Shown in pieces: positions 33,607-43,774 of a stretch of DNA of 64,000 nucleotides; within the stretch, counting starts at the first letter, position 1; each line of letters begins with the position of its first letter. A model generated the notes under the pieces. It was not told the origin of the DNA, ran no database searches, and saw nothing but the letters and a program-made list of their open reading frames with translations. The stretch spans positions 1 through 64,000 of the forward strand of contig JAGBEG010000016.1 in NCBI GenBank assembly GCA_017937095.1, written 5' to 3'. A program made the translations under genes and the position numbers. Source of the stretch: Roseburia sp. GTDB taxonomy: Bacteria; Bacillota; Clostridia; Lachnospirales; Lachnospiraceae.

Positions 33607-34614
33607 TTATTTTGTCAGCGGATAATGGCACGCCACCAGATGTCCGTTCCCCATATCCTTAAGCTCCGGCACCTCGTGCTTACATTTCTCCTGGCACTGG
33701 TAACATCTCGTGTGGAACTTACATCCCGAAGGCGGATTCACCGGACTTGGGATATCGCCCTCGAGGAGAATGCGCTCGCGCTTCTTATCGTCCACATCCG
33801 TGGTCGGAATTGCAGAGAGCAGCGCATTCGTATACGGATGCATCGTCCGCTCGAACAGATCCTCTGTCGTTGACAATTCCACCAGATTGCCGAGGTACAT
33901 CACCCCAATGCGGTCGCTGATATACTTCACAACGCTAAGGTCATGCGTGATGAACAGATAGGTCAGGTGCGCTTCTTCCTTCAGATCAGAAAGAAGATTA
34001 AGAACCTGTGACTGAATCGACACGTCAAGCGCGGATACCGCCTCATCACAGACAACGAACCTCGGCTTTAACGCAAGGCTTCTAGCGATTCCGATACGCT
34101 GGCGCTGTCCGCCGGAAAACTGGTGCGGATAACGTCCGAACATATAATCGTCCAGACCGCACTTCTTCATGACGTCCATCACATAGTCGCGGAGCGCCGG
34201 ATCGCCCTTCTTATATACGCCGTGCGCGGTAAGCCCCTCACCGATGATCTGTCCCGCAGTCATACGCGGATTTAAAGAAGAGTACGGGTCCTGGAAAATA
34301 AGCTGCAGCTCCTTCCGCAACTCGCGCATCTTCTCGGGCGGCTGCTTCTTTAAATCGATCATCTGTCCATCCTTCTCATAGAGGATTTCTCCGTGCGTCT
34401 GCGGATAGAGCTGCAAGATGGTACGTCCAAATGTAGACTTTCCGCATCCCGACTCTCCTACCAGACCTAAAGTCTCTCCCTCATAAATATCAAGGGAAAT
34501 CCCGTCATTTGCCTTTACATATTTCTGCTCCTCGCGGAAGCTTGTCTTCTTGATTGGGAAATACTGCTTCTCATCACGAATGGAGAGCAGCACCTTCTTA
34601 TTCTCAGTCTGCAT
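33607..34614 (-). CDS. oppF: oligopeptide ABC transporter ATPase OppF
   Basis: 335 aa. Walker A GESGCGKST, signature [17 protein letters not shown], Walker B FVVCDEAVSALDVS, and the Opp-specific C-terminus PSGCKFHTRCYQCQEKCKHEVPEL, a Cys-rich zipper that can bind an Fe-S cluster in OppD/F-type ATPases. Overlaps oppD by 11 bases. Confidence 0.93.
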   Translation of the reverse strand: MQTENKKVLLSIRDEKQYFPIKKTSFREEQKYVKANDGISLDIYEGETLGLVGESGCGKSTFGRTILQLYPQTHGEILYEKDGQMIDLKKQPPEKMRELRKELQLIFQDPYSSLNPRMTAGQIIGEGLTAHGVYKKGDPALRDYVMDVMKKCGLDDYMFGRYPHQFSGGQRQRIGIARSLALKPRFVVCDEAVSALDVSIQSQVLNLLSDLKEEAHLTYLFITHDLSVVKYISDRIGVMYLGNLVELSTTEDLFERTMHPYTNALLSAIPTTDVDDKKRERILLEGDIPSPVNPPSGCKFHTRCYQCQEKCKHEVPELKDMGNGHLVACHYPLTK

Positions 34615-35599
34615 TCGAATTTCTCACCGCCTTCTCTGCATAATGGCATCTCACCTGATGCTTCGGCTCTACCTCAACTAACTCCGGTTCCTCCTCCATA
34701 CACCGCTCCTTGCAATACTTACAGCGCGGCGCGAATTTACAGCCCTTCGGCAGATAAAGCGGATTCGGAACTGCCCCCGGAATCGGGTCCAGCCTCTCGC
34801 CCTTTGGCGTATCAAGTCTTGGAATGGAGATCATCAGACCCTCCGTGTACGGGTGGGAGTATGCACCGTCCGTAAAAATGGTCTTTGCATCCGCCATCTC
34901 CACGACCTGACCGCAGTACATGACTGCGACCTTATCCGCCATCTCATTGATAACGCCCAGATCATGCGTAATGAACAGGATCGATGTTCCAAGCTTTTCC
35001 TTCATATCGTTCATCAGCTTCAATATCTGCGCCTGAATCGTCACGTCGAGCGCTGTCGTCGGCTCGTCCGCAATCAGAAGCTTCGGCTTACATGCAAGCG
35101 CCATCGCAATCATGACACGCTGGCGCATACCGCCGGAAAGCTGGAACGGATACTGCTTTGCCACGCGCTCCGGGTTCGGAATCTTTACCTCGGAAAGCAT
35201 ACGCACCGCTTCCGCCGCCGCCTGCTTCTTGTCCATGCCCTGATGCACGCGGAATACCTCGCCGATCTGCTTCTCAATCGTAAAGACCGGATTCAAGGAG
35301 GTCATCGGCTCCTGGAAAATAACAGAAATCTCATTTCCGCGGATCTCGTACATTTCTTTATCGGAACAATGAATGACGTCTCTTCCGTCAAATGTGATCT
35401 CGCCGCTCTCGATATAGCCGTTGCCATCGAGCAGCTTGATAATACTCATAGCGGAAACGCTCTTGCCGCTTCCACTCTCACCTACAATTCCCAATGTCTC
35501 GCCTGCTTCCAGGGAATAGGTCACATCATTTACCGCCTTCACGATACCGCGCTTTGTCTTAAAAAACGTGTGCAGATGCTTCACTTCAAGCAAACTCAT
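34604..35599 (-). CDS. oppD: oligopeptide ABC transporter ATPase OppD
   Basis: 331 aa. Walker A GESGSGKSV, signature LSGGMRQRVMIAMALAC, Walker B LLIADEPTTALDVT, and the C-terminal PKGCKFAPRCKYCKERCMEEEPEL cysteine cluster. Pairs with OppF on the cytoplasmic face of OppB/OppC. Confidence 0.93.
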   Translation of the reverse strand: MSLLEVKHLHTFFKTKRGIVKAVNDVTYSLEAGETLGIVGESGSGKSVSAMSIIKLLDGNGYIESGEITFDGRDVIHCSDKEMYEIRGNEISVIFQEPMTSLNPVFTIEKQIGEVFRVHQGMDKKQAAAEAVRMLSEVKIPNPERVAKQYPFQLSGGMRQRVMIAMALACKPKLLIADEPTTALDVTIQAQILKLMNDMKEKLGTSILFITHDLGVINEMADKVAVMYCGQVVEMADAKTIFTDGAYSHPYTEGLMISIPRLDTPKGERLDPIPGAVPNPLYLPKGCKFAPRCKYCKERCMEEEPELVEVEPKHQVRCHYAEKAVRNSNAD

Positions 35600-35609
35600 C
35601 TCGTCTTAC

Positions 35610-37415
35610 CTACCTTTCCTTGGATTTCGGGTCGATGGCGTCACGAAGCCCATCGCCGATACAGTTGATACTGATCGTACAGATTGCCAGCACAAGTGCC
35701 GGGAATACCCAACGCCACCAATAATTTTCAATAACCGTCGCACTGCGGGCGCTGTTTAACATATTACCCCATGTCGCATTCGGCTCGGTAACACCGAAAC
35801 CGATGAAGGACAGGGAGGACTCTGTCAGCATACAGGTCGCAAAATCAAGTGTTGCATTTACGATAATGACCGTGATAACGTTCGGCAGAATGTGGCGGAA
35901 AATAATGCTCCACTCCTTCACACCGAGCGCCTTCGCAGCCGTAACGAACTCCTGCTCTCTCTCCGCTAACACGCTGCCTCGCACGAGACGCGCGATGCCC
36001 GGCCAGGAGAGCAGACCTAAAATTATCATAATCATGATAATTCGCTGCGTCTCCGAAATCGAGTTACCGATAATTGCCGAGAGAATAATCGCAAACGGCA
36101 AAAACGGCAGTGACGACACAATCTCGGTCAGACGCATCAGAAGGTTATCCACCTTGCCGCCCTTATAACCGGAAACGCCTCCGACGATAACGCCGATGAA
36201 CGTAGAAATAATGACCGCAATTGCTCCGACTGTCATCGTCATACGGCCGCCCTTCAACAGACGGCGGAAAATATCACGTCCGAAATCATCCGTACCCATC
36301 AGATAGCCGTCAAGTCCCCAGCTATATACCTTATCATTCTCGTCGATTGCATAGCTTCCGTAATATCCGGCAACGATCGTCTTGACCGGAGCGCTGACAG
36401 AAGGAACTCTTGTCTGTCCGAAGGTATCGTCTCCCCATGCCTGCACGGAACCATCGTCTAAGGTCACGACGTAGTGATAACGTCCGCCCTCGATTGCTGT
36501 CACGTGCCCTAAAATCTCCTCGGGAAGATTCTGGCTCTTCTTGATGTTATTTCCCCAGGTATAGACCATACCGTCGTCTGTGACCGCTGCGACGCTCTCG
36601 TCACTGACTGCAATATCAACGACGTGCCCCTGAATCTCTTCCGGGATTGCCGTATATGTGTTGCTCTTACCGGTCAGAGCCGCAACCCTGCCGTCCTTTG
36701 TCATGACCATGACAATATCCGTATTCGCGTCAAACTTCGCGATATTTCCCTGCACGCCCTCCGGGAACTTCATGTCCACAAGGTAACTGTTTCCCCAGTT
36801 ATAAAGCGTACCGTCCTCCGCAAGCGCCAGTGAGAACTGATAGCCTGCGTAGACCTCCACGATCTTCTCGCCCATACGGATTTCCATCGGGATCGAGGAA
36901 AGTCCCATACGGTCATTTCCCCAGGTTATGACCTCGCCGTCCTCATTCAGTGCTACGACATGGTCAAGACCTGCCGAAATCTGCGTAATCTTTCCCATAT
37001 CGGACGGGAGCTTCTTAAGCTTATCGGTCGGGAAACGTCCCCACTCGTATACATTTCCTTCCTCGTCGATTCCCACCGAGAAAGTACTTCCGATCGCAAT
37101 CTGCTTCGCATTGCCCTGAAGCCCTTTGGGCACCTCTAACATACCAAAGCCCGGCGCAACATTCGCCTGCGTTACATCCTGATAATACATATCAATCGGC
37201 ATGAAAAACGGTACGACCACACAGCAAAGGAAGATGAACAGGAAACAGATCACTCCCGCCATCGCTACCTTGTCGTGCACAAAACTCCGGAATACCATCT
37301 GCATCGGAGTTAAGACCGCCTCCTGCTCCTCTGTCATTGTACCGCCGCCGAGGAGCATTCTCTTTGCCGCCGTCTGGGCGGTAGAACTTTTTTTCTTCTT
37401 ATTCTTCTCTGCCAT
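35610..37415 (-). CDS. oppC: OppC-type ABC permease with an inserted RCC1-repeat propeller
   Basis: 601 aa, about twice the usual 300. Residues 1-72: N-terminal extension and first membrane helix (about 52-72). Residues about 100-370: seven RCC1-like repeats, each ending in a W-G or similar turn (YEWGRF, ITWGND, YNWGNS, a worn fourth copy without W, YTWGNN, QAWGDD, YSWGLD), enough for one seven-bladed propeller. Residues from about 373: normal OppC core, starting with MGTDDFGRDIFRRLLKGGRMTM, then five helices and the EAA loop AAKALGVKEWSIIFRHILPN. The insert is therefore in the extracellular loop between helices 1 and 2 and the transporter part seems intact. AGGAGG precedes the ATG. Confidence 0.93.
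   Translation of the reverse strand: MAEKNKKKKSSTAQTAAKRMLLGGGTMTEEQEAVLTPMQMVFRSFVHDKVAMAGVICFLFIFLCCVVVPFFMPIDMYYQDVTQANVAPGFGMLEVPKGLQGNAKQIAIGSTFSVGIDEEGNVYEWGRFPTDKLKKLPSDMGKITQISAGLDHVVALNEDGEVITWGNDRMGLSSIPMEIRMGEKIVEVYAGYQFSLALAEDGTLYNWGNSYLVDMKFPEGVQGNIAKFDANTDIVMVMTKDGRVAALTGKSNTYTAIPEEIQGHVVDIAVSDESVAAVTDDGMVYTWGNNIKKSQNLPEEILGHVTAIEGGRYHYVVTLDDGSVQAWGDDTFGQTRVPSVSAPVKTIVAGYYGSYAIDENDKVYSWGLDGYLMGTDDFGRDIFRRLLKGGRMTMTVGAIAVIISTFIGVIVGGVSGYKGGKVDNLLMRLTEIVSSLPFLPFAIILSAIIGNSISETQRIIMIMIILGLLSWPGIARLVRGSVLAEREQEFVTAAKALGVKEWSIIFRHILPNVITVIIVNATLDFATCMLTESSLSFIGFGVTEPNATWGNMLNSARSATVIENYWWRWVFPALVLAICTISINCIGDGLRDAIDPKSKER
36306..37118 (-). other. RCC1-like seven-repeat region inside oppC
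   Basis: Codes for residues about 100-370 of the permease. Repeats of about 38-45 residues with the pattern A-G-x-x-H/F-x-x-A-L-x-x-D-G-x-V-x-x-W-G. Repeat four (FDANTDIVMVMTKDGRVAALTG) lacks the tryptophan. Confidence 0.85.
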
Positions 37416-37423
37416 GACTCCTC

Positions 37424-38407
37424 CTAGTTCTCCAGCCTTACTCTCGGGTCAACCAGCGTATAGGCGATATCCATAATGACATTTCCAAGCAATGACAAAA
37501 TCACGTAGAACATCTGCATTGCCAATACTACGGAAAAGTCCCGCTGATTCAGACCGCTGATCATCATCTTTCCAAGACCATCCCACAGGAAAATCGTCTC
37601 AATGACAATCGAGCCGCCGAACAGTCCGATCAGCCACCATGTAGTTACTGTTACAATAGGAATCAGCGCGTTGCGGAATGCGTGCACATAGATAACGACC
37701 TTCTCACGCAGACCCTTGGAACGTGCTGTTTTTATATAGTCCATGCGGAGCGCATCGATCATGGAAGCTCTCACGTATCTCGCGATGCTTCCGATACCTC
37801 CGACAGACATGACAAGTACCGGCAATGCCATATGCTTTGCCGCATCAAGAAATGCTGCGATTCCCGTACCCTCAAATCCGGCAGTCTTCACACCGCTGAT
37901 CGGGAAAATCGGAATTTTTATAGCAAATACATAAATGGCAAGCAACGCAATGACAAAACTCGGCACACTGTATCCGACAATCGTAATAACCTGAACAACT
38001 TTATCAAATATACTGTTTTTCTTTACCGCCTGCGTAATTCCCAGCGGCACTGCAATTAAAAAGACTACTACCATGGAAAACAGGTTCAGAAGAACCGTAT
38101 TCCGCATCGGCACTCCGATGACATCCTTCACCGCTCTGCGGTATTCGGTCGAGTACCCAAAATCTCCCCGGAGCATGTTCGTGATCCACTTCACATACTG
38201 CACCGGCACGGGCTGATCCAAGCCCAACTGCTTGCGAATCGTATCATACTGCTGCTGATAGACCTCCGGCTTTACATTATCGCTCATCATCATCTTGACG
38301 GGATCTCCCGGCAGCGCTTTGTAGATTGCAAACATCAATATCGATATGATGAAAAATACAAATACAATATAAATTAATCTCTTAACAAGCCATCTTCCCT
38401 TGCGCAT
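37424..38407 (-). CDS. oppB: oligopeptide ABC transporter permease OppB
   Basis: 327 aa, six membrane helices. Typical N-terminal KRLIYIVFVFFIISILMF, the ALPGDPV motif, and the EAA loop YIKTARSKGLREKVVIYVHAFRNALIP. AGGAGG before the ATG. Follows oppA after a hairpin-containing gap. Confidence 0.93.
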   Translation of the reverse strand: MRKGRWLVKRLIYIVFVFFIISILMFAIYKALPGDPVKMMMSDNVKPEVYQQQYDTIRKQLGLDQPVPVQYVKWITNMLRGDFGYSTEYRRAVKDVIGVPMRNTVLLNLFSMVVVFLIAVPLGITQAVKKNSIFDKVVQVITIVGYSVPSFVIALLAIYVFAIKIPIFPISGVKTAGFEGTGIAAFLDAAKHMALPVLVMSVGGIGSIARYVRASMIDALRMDYIKTARSKGLREKVVIYVHAFRNALIPIVTVTTWWLIGLFGGSIVIETIFLWDGLGKMMISGLNQRDFSVVLAMQMFYVILSLLGNVIMDIAYTLVDPRVRLEN

Positions 38408-38513
38408 TTTTCAAAGGACCTCCTAACCCAGCCAACCAGGCAATCTTGCGTTTCCTGCGGCTGTTCGTGCCCACAGAAACTTATCTTTTCCTACCTCATC
38501 TTTACAGGAAAAT

Positions 38514-38537
38514 TCTGCCCGGAAATCTCCGGGCAGA
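38514..38537 (-). promoter_or_regulatory. intercistronic stem-loop between oppA and oppB
   Basis: Perfect TCTGCCCGG/CCGGGCAGA stem followed by AATTTTCC on the minus strand. Likely a partial terminator giving less permease than binding protein. Confidence 0.65.
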
Positions 38538-38567
38538 TTCTTTCCCGCTTACGTCACAAACGGCAGA

Positions 38568-40496
38568 TTACTCCGTTACCCAAGCCTCGATAAGAGCTGC
38601 TGTCCAATCCCAGATAGAGGATGTATCCCAGCCCTGAAGCTTATTGCTGTAGAAATCATGATACTCGTCAGAGTATAACGGAAGCTTCGGAAGCTTCTCA
38701 TTCCATACCTTCTGGTAATTCTGCCATGCAGCAAGCCACTCGTCCTCATTCTCAAGCGGAATGCTCTTTAATGCAAGTGCAGCATCAGCAAGCTCTTCAT
38801 CCAAAATCCAGCTGCTGTTATAACCACTTCCCATATACTGCTCATCCAGAGAGTAATAATACCACGGAGAGTGCTGTAAGGAGAAGCCTGTACCCAGATT
38901 ATACATATTGTAAATCGTCTCGCCCTGATGATCGATTGCATTAAACAGTGTCGGAACATCGGTCGTAGTAGCCTTAAGCTCCATACCAGCCTCTGCCATT
39001 GCCTCCGGAAGCATGGTTGCAAGCAGCTCAGATACCGGGTTACCCTCGGAATTGCACCACTGGATTACAAGCGGTACTAACTCGCCGTCAACCTCTTTGT
39101 AACGTGTGCCGTCGCCGTCCTTGTACTCCTCGCCGCTCTCATTTAAGTTCCAGCCATCCTCTGCTAACAGAGTCTTTGCAGCCTCAATATCCTTGTCGTA
39201 AGTATTTAAGTTCTCATCGATCCAGTCCTTAGACGCCTGATATTCCCAGGAAGAAAGACCATACTCACCGTGTACGATGGTCGCGTAACCGCCGCTGTAC
39301 TGTCTTGCGAACTCGTTACGGTCTAAGCAGTAAGCGATTGCCTGACGTACATTCTGGGAATCTGTCGGGAACTGGGAGCAGTCAAACTGAAGCATACCGT
39401 ATCCGTTACGGAAATAGGTGTGCTTCTGTGCAACGCCTGCATCTACTAAGTCAAGTCCTGCCTCGATGTCCGTACCTCCGGAAATCTCAAAAAGCAGATC
39501 TACCGTACCGGCCTTTAACTCGTTGATCTGTGTATCAGGGGTAACGGTCTTAATGATGACCTTCTGAATTACCGGCTTGATACCGTTCATGTCGCCGACA
39601 TAATTCTCATTGACTACGAATACACCCTGTCTGCTGGATGCGTCATAGCTCTCAAGCTTGTACGGTCCACAGGTTACCTGCGGGTTGTAACGATATCCGG
39701 TATCCGGATTGTTGATCGTCTCAAGCAGTAAGTCGGTCGTGAAGTCGCCTGTGATCGTAGCGCCTTCCTCTGTGTCCTCGATATCACAACCCGGTGCGAT
39801 AACAGCAAGCGGTCTCGGCAGCGCACTCGCATAAGCGAGGTCATAGTGATACGGAAGCTCCTCTGCTGCAACGGTCATAGAAAATGTCTTGTCGTCGATG
39901 TAATGAACACCCTTCAGCGCCTTTGTCTCGCCGGAATTGAATGCGTCCCATCCGTCTAAGAATACGTAGTTGGTCGCTGCGTAATTGTCAACCCCCATCA
40001 TCTCCGGGGAAGACTCTAAGAGAAGCGCGAACACGTAATCCTTTGCGGTGATTGCCGAACCGTCAGACCACAGAAGTCCGTCGTTCAATGTAATCGTAAA
40101 GGTCTTGGTTCCGTCCTCGTTCTCAACTGTGTCAAGATTTGCAACTACCATCGGATCTGTCATCCACTGACCGTCCTTGGAGGTTACAACTGTTCCGTAG
40201 CCGTGAAGCATGCCGAGCTGTACCTTATAGTTGGTCGCACTGTTGTTGAAGGTCGGATCATAAAAATCCTGCTCCAGATCGGTTGTTGTACCGATGATAA
40301 GCTGTCCCTGCGGACTTGTCGGTCTCTCGCTTGCCGCTGCTGCCTCTGTGCCTTCTTCTACGGCTTCTGTCGCAGCGACAGCGTTCGCGTCGTTCGCGTT
40401 GTTGGTAACTGCACCGTCGTCGCTGCTTCCACATGCAGCAAGAGATACAGTCATCGCTGCAGCCAAGAAAGCTGACAGCAATCTCTTCTTTTTCAT
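38568..40496 (-). CDS. oppA: oligopeptide-binding lipoprotein OppA (first system)
   Basis: 642 aa from the ATG at 40496 with AAGGAGG 8 bases upstream. Lipobox SLAAC at about residue 22, D/N/A/E-rich linker, then the SBP_bac_5 fold: TFTITLNDGLLWSDGSAITAKDYVFAL, NVRQAIAYCLDRNEFA and a C-terminal WDTSSIWDWTAALIEAW. Longer than the usual 540-590 residues. First gene of oppABCDF. Confidence 0.92.
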   Translation of the reverse strand: MKKKRLLSAFLAAAMTVSLAACGSSDDGAVTNNANDANAVAATEAVEEGTEAAAASERPTSPQGQLIIGTTTDLEQDFYDPTFNNSATNYKVQLGMLHGYGTVVTSKDGQWMTDPMVVANLDTVENEDGTKTFTITLNDGLLWSDGSAITAKDYVFALLLESSPEMMGVDNYAATNYVFLDGWDAFNSGETKALKGVHYIDDKTFSMTVAAEELPYHYDLAYASALPRPLAVIAPGCDIEDTEEGATITGDFTTDLLLETINNPDTGYRYNPQVTCGPYKLESYDASSRQGVFVVNENYVGDMNGIKPVIQKVIIKTVTPDTQINELKAGTVDLLFEISGGTDIEAGLDLVDAGVAQKHTYFRNGYGMLQFDCSQFPTDSQNVRQAIAYCLDRNEFARQYSGGYATIVHGEYGLSSWEYQASKDWIDENLNTYDKDIEAAKTLLAEDGWNLNESGEEYKDGDGTRYKEVDGELVPLVIQWCNSEGNPVSELLATMLPEAMAEAGMELKATTTDVPTLFNAIDHQGETIYNMYNLGTGFSLQHSPWYYYSLDEQYMGSGYNSSWILDEELADAALALKSIPLENEDEWLAAWQNYQKVWNEKLPKLPLYSDEYHDFYSNKLQGWDTSSIWDWTAALIEAWVTE

Positions 40497-40695
40497 AATG
40501 CAATCCTCCTTGTTTTCCGAAGGAAAATGCGACTGCCATTGCAGGAGCAGAGGATTTTCCTCCATTTTAAATATTTTTACAACTGTGTTCCGCTATCATT
40601 GCATTGCGTTATTGTGCTAAAATATTTTTTTGCAACGAAAAAAAGTGCCCACAAGCTTCATTGCTCATTGCACTTTATAAACACAGTTGTATGCT

Positions 40696-40732
40696 GTACA
40701 CGTACAACATGTTTTTAATTATACATGTACAA
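40696..40732. promoter_or_regulatory. twin TGTAC palindromes at the oppA promoter
   Basis: TGTACACGTACA (40696-40707, perfect arms, 2-base centre) and TACATGTA within 40722-40732 share the unit TACAYGTACAA, 25 bp apart, one inside the spacer and one downstream of the -10 box. Candidate operators. Confidence 0.5.
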
Positions 40733-40745
40733 CCCGATTTGTCAA
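40718..40745 (-). promoter_or_regulatory. oppA: strong predicted oppA promoter
   Basis: Minus strand TTGACA (40740-40745), 16 bases, TATAAT (40718-40723), both perfect boxes. Confidence 0.75.
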
Positions 40746-40820
40746 TATTTTTTGAGATACAATTTGTGGAAAATGTAATAATCCCTTGCGAAAAAATCCC
40801 ACCGTGCCGGATATAGAAAA

Positions 40821-40858
40821 AGTCCCCGGAACCGACGTTTCCGCCAGCCCCGGGGACT
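40821..40858 (-). terminator. rho-independent terminator after the second oppA
   Basis: AGTCCCCGG/CCGGGGACT stem with a T-run on the minus strand (CTTTTTC). Closes oppBCDFA. Confidence 0.8.
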
Positions 40859-40900
40859 TCTTTTCTTCTGCTATAAATTTACTGCAAACCGGATTCCGGA

Positions 40901-42667
40901 TTAAGCAGTCTTTGTTGCATACATGAAGTACTTCATGCCGAATACGGTTGCGTAGATACCGTCTACGTTAGACTTCTGCATGTATACGTCGTTGTAGTAG
41001 TAAAGCGGAACAACTGCCCATGTCTCCATAAGCATATCCTCTGCCTGATGCATTAAGTCAACACGTGCTGCAAAGTCTGTGGTATTTCTGATCTGGTCGA
41101 TCAATGCATCGTACTCATCCCAAGCCGGAGAAGAAGATACCGGAGTACCCTTTCCTAACTGCATATCGTTGTTACCGGAATCAGAAGTAAAGATCTCTAA
41201 CATGTTGACCGGATCGTTGTAATCTGCCAACCATCCCTCACGTGCGATGGTGAAGTTACCGTTCTTACGATCCTCAAGGAATACGTTCCAGTCCTCGGAC
41301 TTGATTTCCATGGAGATACCAAGTAATGCAAGATCCTGCTGTACGGACTCAGCAACTGCGATATGTCCTGTACCGTCGTTTGTTAAGTATGTCATAGAGA
41401 TTGCCGGGTCAACTGCATAAGTGCCGTCGCCGTTGTCTGTGAAGGTGTAACCAGCCTCCTCAAGTAAAGCCTTTGCCTGCTCTACGTTTGCTGCACCTGT
41501 AGTGGTTGCATCGTAGTAAGAAGTATCTGCCTGCTTGAAGATACCGCCGTTACCATCAGCCATTCCAGCCGGAACGAAGGAGTCTGCCGGAATCTGTCCT
41601 GTCTGTCCAACGTTCTCAACGATGAACTGACGGTCGATCAGCAAGCTCATTGCTTCACGCATCTTAGCAGCCTCTTCCTCGGTCTTGCCGTCGAACAGCG
41701 GATCGTTTACGTTGAAGCCGATGTAGTAGGTTCCAAGGTTCTCAAGGATGCCGAACTCCGGATTGATACCGTTCAGAGAAGAAATCTCATCGTTCGGTAC
41801 GGTGTCGATGTAATCAACATCACCGCTGTTGTATGCAGCGTAGATTGCTGTATCATCAGCGCTTAACATGAAGTGAAGCTCGTCCATCGTTACATTTGCC
41901 GCGTCATAGTAGTTCGGGTTCTTCACATAAACCATGCTCTCGTTGTGGCTCCATGACTCTAAGGTGTAAGCACCGTTGCACACAAAGCCTGCCTCCTGCG
42001 CCCACTTGCCCGGAACGGTACCGTCCGGATCAGCAGCCTCTACAGAAGCCTGATGTACCGGGAAGAAGGTCGGGAATGCAAGAAGGTCGTTGAAGTACGG
42101 GCATGGGCTGTTTAAGGTGATAACGAGCGTGTACTCGTCCGGTGTCTCTACTGCGAGAGCGCCGTCGCTTGTTCTTGCGATAACGTCAAACAGGTATGCA
42201 TAGTCAGCAGCGGTCTCCTCTGCGATGACACGATTCCAGCTATATACGAAATCTGCTGCCTTTAAGTCGTCTCCGTTGCTCCACTTGGACTCGATCATAT
42301 GAACAGTGTATACGGTTCCGTCCTCGGATACCTCCGGCATATCGGTTGCAAGCTGCGGAATCAGATTGCCGTCCTTGTCGTAGGTGTAAAGACCTGCGAA
42401 CGTGTTTACTGCAAGGCAGCCGCCGTCTACGGAGCTGTTGAGCGCCGGGTCAAGATAATCCGGCTCACTTGCCAGATTGATGTTTAAGATGTTGGTGTCT
42501 GTGTTGGTTGTCGATGCCTCTGCCGGTGCAGCCGCGCTCTCTGTGCCTTCTGCTACAGCAGCGCCTGCATTACCTGCATCGCTTGTGCCGCCGTTGTCAG
42601 AACCGCCGCACGCTACAAGCCCAAGGCTCATAGAAGCAACCAGTAATGATGCTACTAATTTCTTCAT
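40901..42667 (-). CDS. oligopeptide-binding lipoprotein OppA (second system)
   Basis: 588 aa. Lipobox GLVAC at about residue 20, a short A/G/T linker, then the SBP_bac_5 fold with NINLASEPDYLDPALNSS, SKWSNGDDLKAADFVYSWNRV (the OppA signature) and REGWLADYNDPVNMLEIF. The most OppA-like of the two, by length and motif. Last gene of oppBCDFA, so it can be made from the operon promoter; AGGAGG before the ATG. Confidence 0.93.
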   Translation of the reverse strand: MKKLVASLLVASMSLGLVACGGSDNGGTSDAGNAGAAVAEGTESAAAPAEASTTNTDTNILNINLASEPDYLDPALNSSVDGGCLAVNTFAGLYTYDKDGNLIPQLATDMPEVSEDGTVYTVHMIESKWSNGDDLKAADFVYSWNRVIAEETAADYAYLFDVIARTSDGALAVETPDEYTLVITLNSPCPYFNDLLAFPTFFPVHQASVEAADPDGTVPGKWAQEAGFVCNGAYTLESWSHNESMVYVKNPNYYDAANVTMDELHFMLSADDTAIYAAYNSGDVDYIDTVPNDEISSLNGINPEFGILENLGTYYIGFNVNDPLFDGKTEEEAAKMREAMSLLIDRQFIVENVGQTGQIPADSFVPAGMADGNGGIFKQADTSYYDATTTGAANVEQAKALLEEAGYTFTDNGDGTYAVDPAISMTYLTNDGTGHIAVAESVQQDLALLGISMEIKSEDWNVFLEDRKNGNFTIAREGWLADYNDPVNMLEIFTSDSGNNDMQLGKGTPVSSSPAWDEYDALIDQIRNTTDFAARVDLMHQAEDMLMETWAVVPLYYYNDVYMQKSNVDGIYATVFGMKYFMYATKTA

Positions 42668-42733
42668 AATAGTTTCCTCCTACTAAAAATGATCTATGTT
42701 CCACGCACCTTTACGGTGACGCTGAAACCAATA

Positions 42734-43774
42734 TTATTTATTCCAGCAGGCAACGAAGTGACCATTGCCCCTGTCGGTAAGCTGCGGCATTTCCGCCGCG
42801 CACTGCTCCGTCGCGTACTTGCATCTGGTGCGGAACGGACATCCGGTCGGCATCTTAAGCGGGCTTGGTACATCCCCCTCGAGCACAATACGCTTGCTCT
42901 TTCTCGCCGTCTCCGGATCGGGGATCGGCACTGCCGATAACAGGCTTAAAGTATACGGATGAATCGGATTGCCATTCAGCTCGTCCGCCTCCGCAATCTC
43001 CATCATCTTGCCGAGATACATGACCGCAATACGGTCGGATATATGATGCACGACCAGAAGATCGTGTGCGATAAACAGATACGCCACGCCGAGCTTGTCC
43101 TGAAGCTCCTCGAACATGTTGACGACCTGCGCCTGAATCGATACATCAAGTGCAGATACCGGCTCATCACAGACGATGAACTTCGGATTTACCGCAAGCG
43201 CTCTCGCGATACCGATTCGCTGTCTCTGTCCGCCGGAGAACTCATGCGCATAACGCATCGCGTGCTCGGCATTCAGACCGACCAGCTCCATGAGGCTTAA
43301 GATCTTCTCACGGCGCTCCTTCTTATTGCTGTAAAGCTTATGTACATCCAGAGGCTCTCCAATGATATCCTCGACGGTCATACGCGGATTCAGGGAAGAA
43401 TACGGGTCCTGAAATACCATCTGCATCTGCCTGCGGTACGGGAGCATGTCCACATCGACTTTCTTGTTCAATACAGGCTTGCCGTCCGCCCCGACGATCA
43501 GTTTCCCATTCTCATCGTACTGCTCACCGCTGTCGAAAAGCACATTGCCGTCGAATACGATGCGTCCCGACGTCGGCTGATACAGACGGAGCAGGGTACG
43601 TCCGACAGTCGTCTTGCCGCAGCCCGACTCGCCTACCAATCCAAGCGTCTCGCCCGGCTTGATCGCGAACGAAATATCATCCACCGCCTTAAGCGGAATT
43701 GTCTTAAATCCCTGACGCACAGGAAAATATTGTTTTAAATGACTTACCTCAAGAAGGTTTTTCTCTTCACTCAT
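42734..43774 (-). CDS. oligopeptide ABC transporter ATPase OppF (second system)
   Basis: 346 aa. Walker [10 protein letters not shown], signature [17 protein letters not shown], Walker [16 protein letters not shown]-terminal [17 protein letters not shown]. Contains a 20-residue insert ([20 protein letters not shown]...) between Walker A and the signature. The start is directly next to the oppD stop. Confidence 0.93.
   Translation of the reverse strand: MSEEKNLLEVSHLKQYFPVRQGFKTIPLKAVDDISFAIKPGETLGLVGESGCGKTTVGRTLLRLYQPTSGRIVFDGNVLFDSGEQYDENGKLIVGADGKPVLNKKVDVDMLPYRRQMQMVFQDPYSSLNPRMTVEDIIGEPLDVHKLYSNKKERREKILSLMELVGLNAEHAMRYAHEFSGGQRQRIGIARALAVNPKFIVCDEPVSALDVSIQAQVVNMFEELQDKLGVAYLFIAHDLLVVHHISDRIAVMYLGKMMEIAEADELNGNPIHPYTLSLLSAVPIPDPETARKSKRIVLEGDVPSPLKMPTGCPFRTRCKYATEQCAAEMPQLTDRGNGHFVACWNK

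Larger units (their letters stand above)
40497..40820. other. 324-base gap upstream of oppA (first system)
   Basis: No gene seen. Holds the oppA promoter and twin palindromes, and a 5' leader of about 210 bases. The leader is A/T-rich and shows no recognised riboswitch. Confidence 0.5.

Noticed and set aside
34853..35668. 271-codon plus-strand open frame
   Set aside because: Opposite oppD, whose ABC ATPase motifs are complete; shadow frame.
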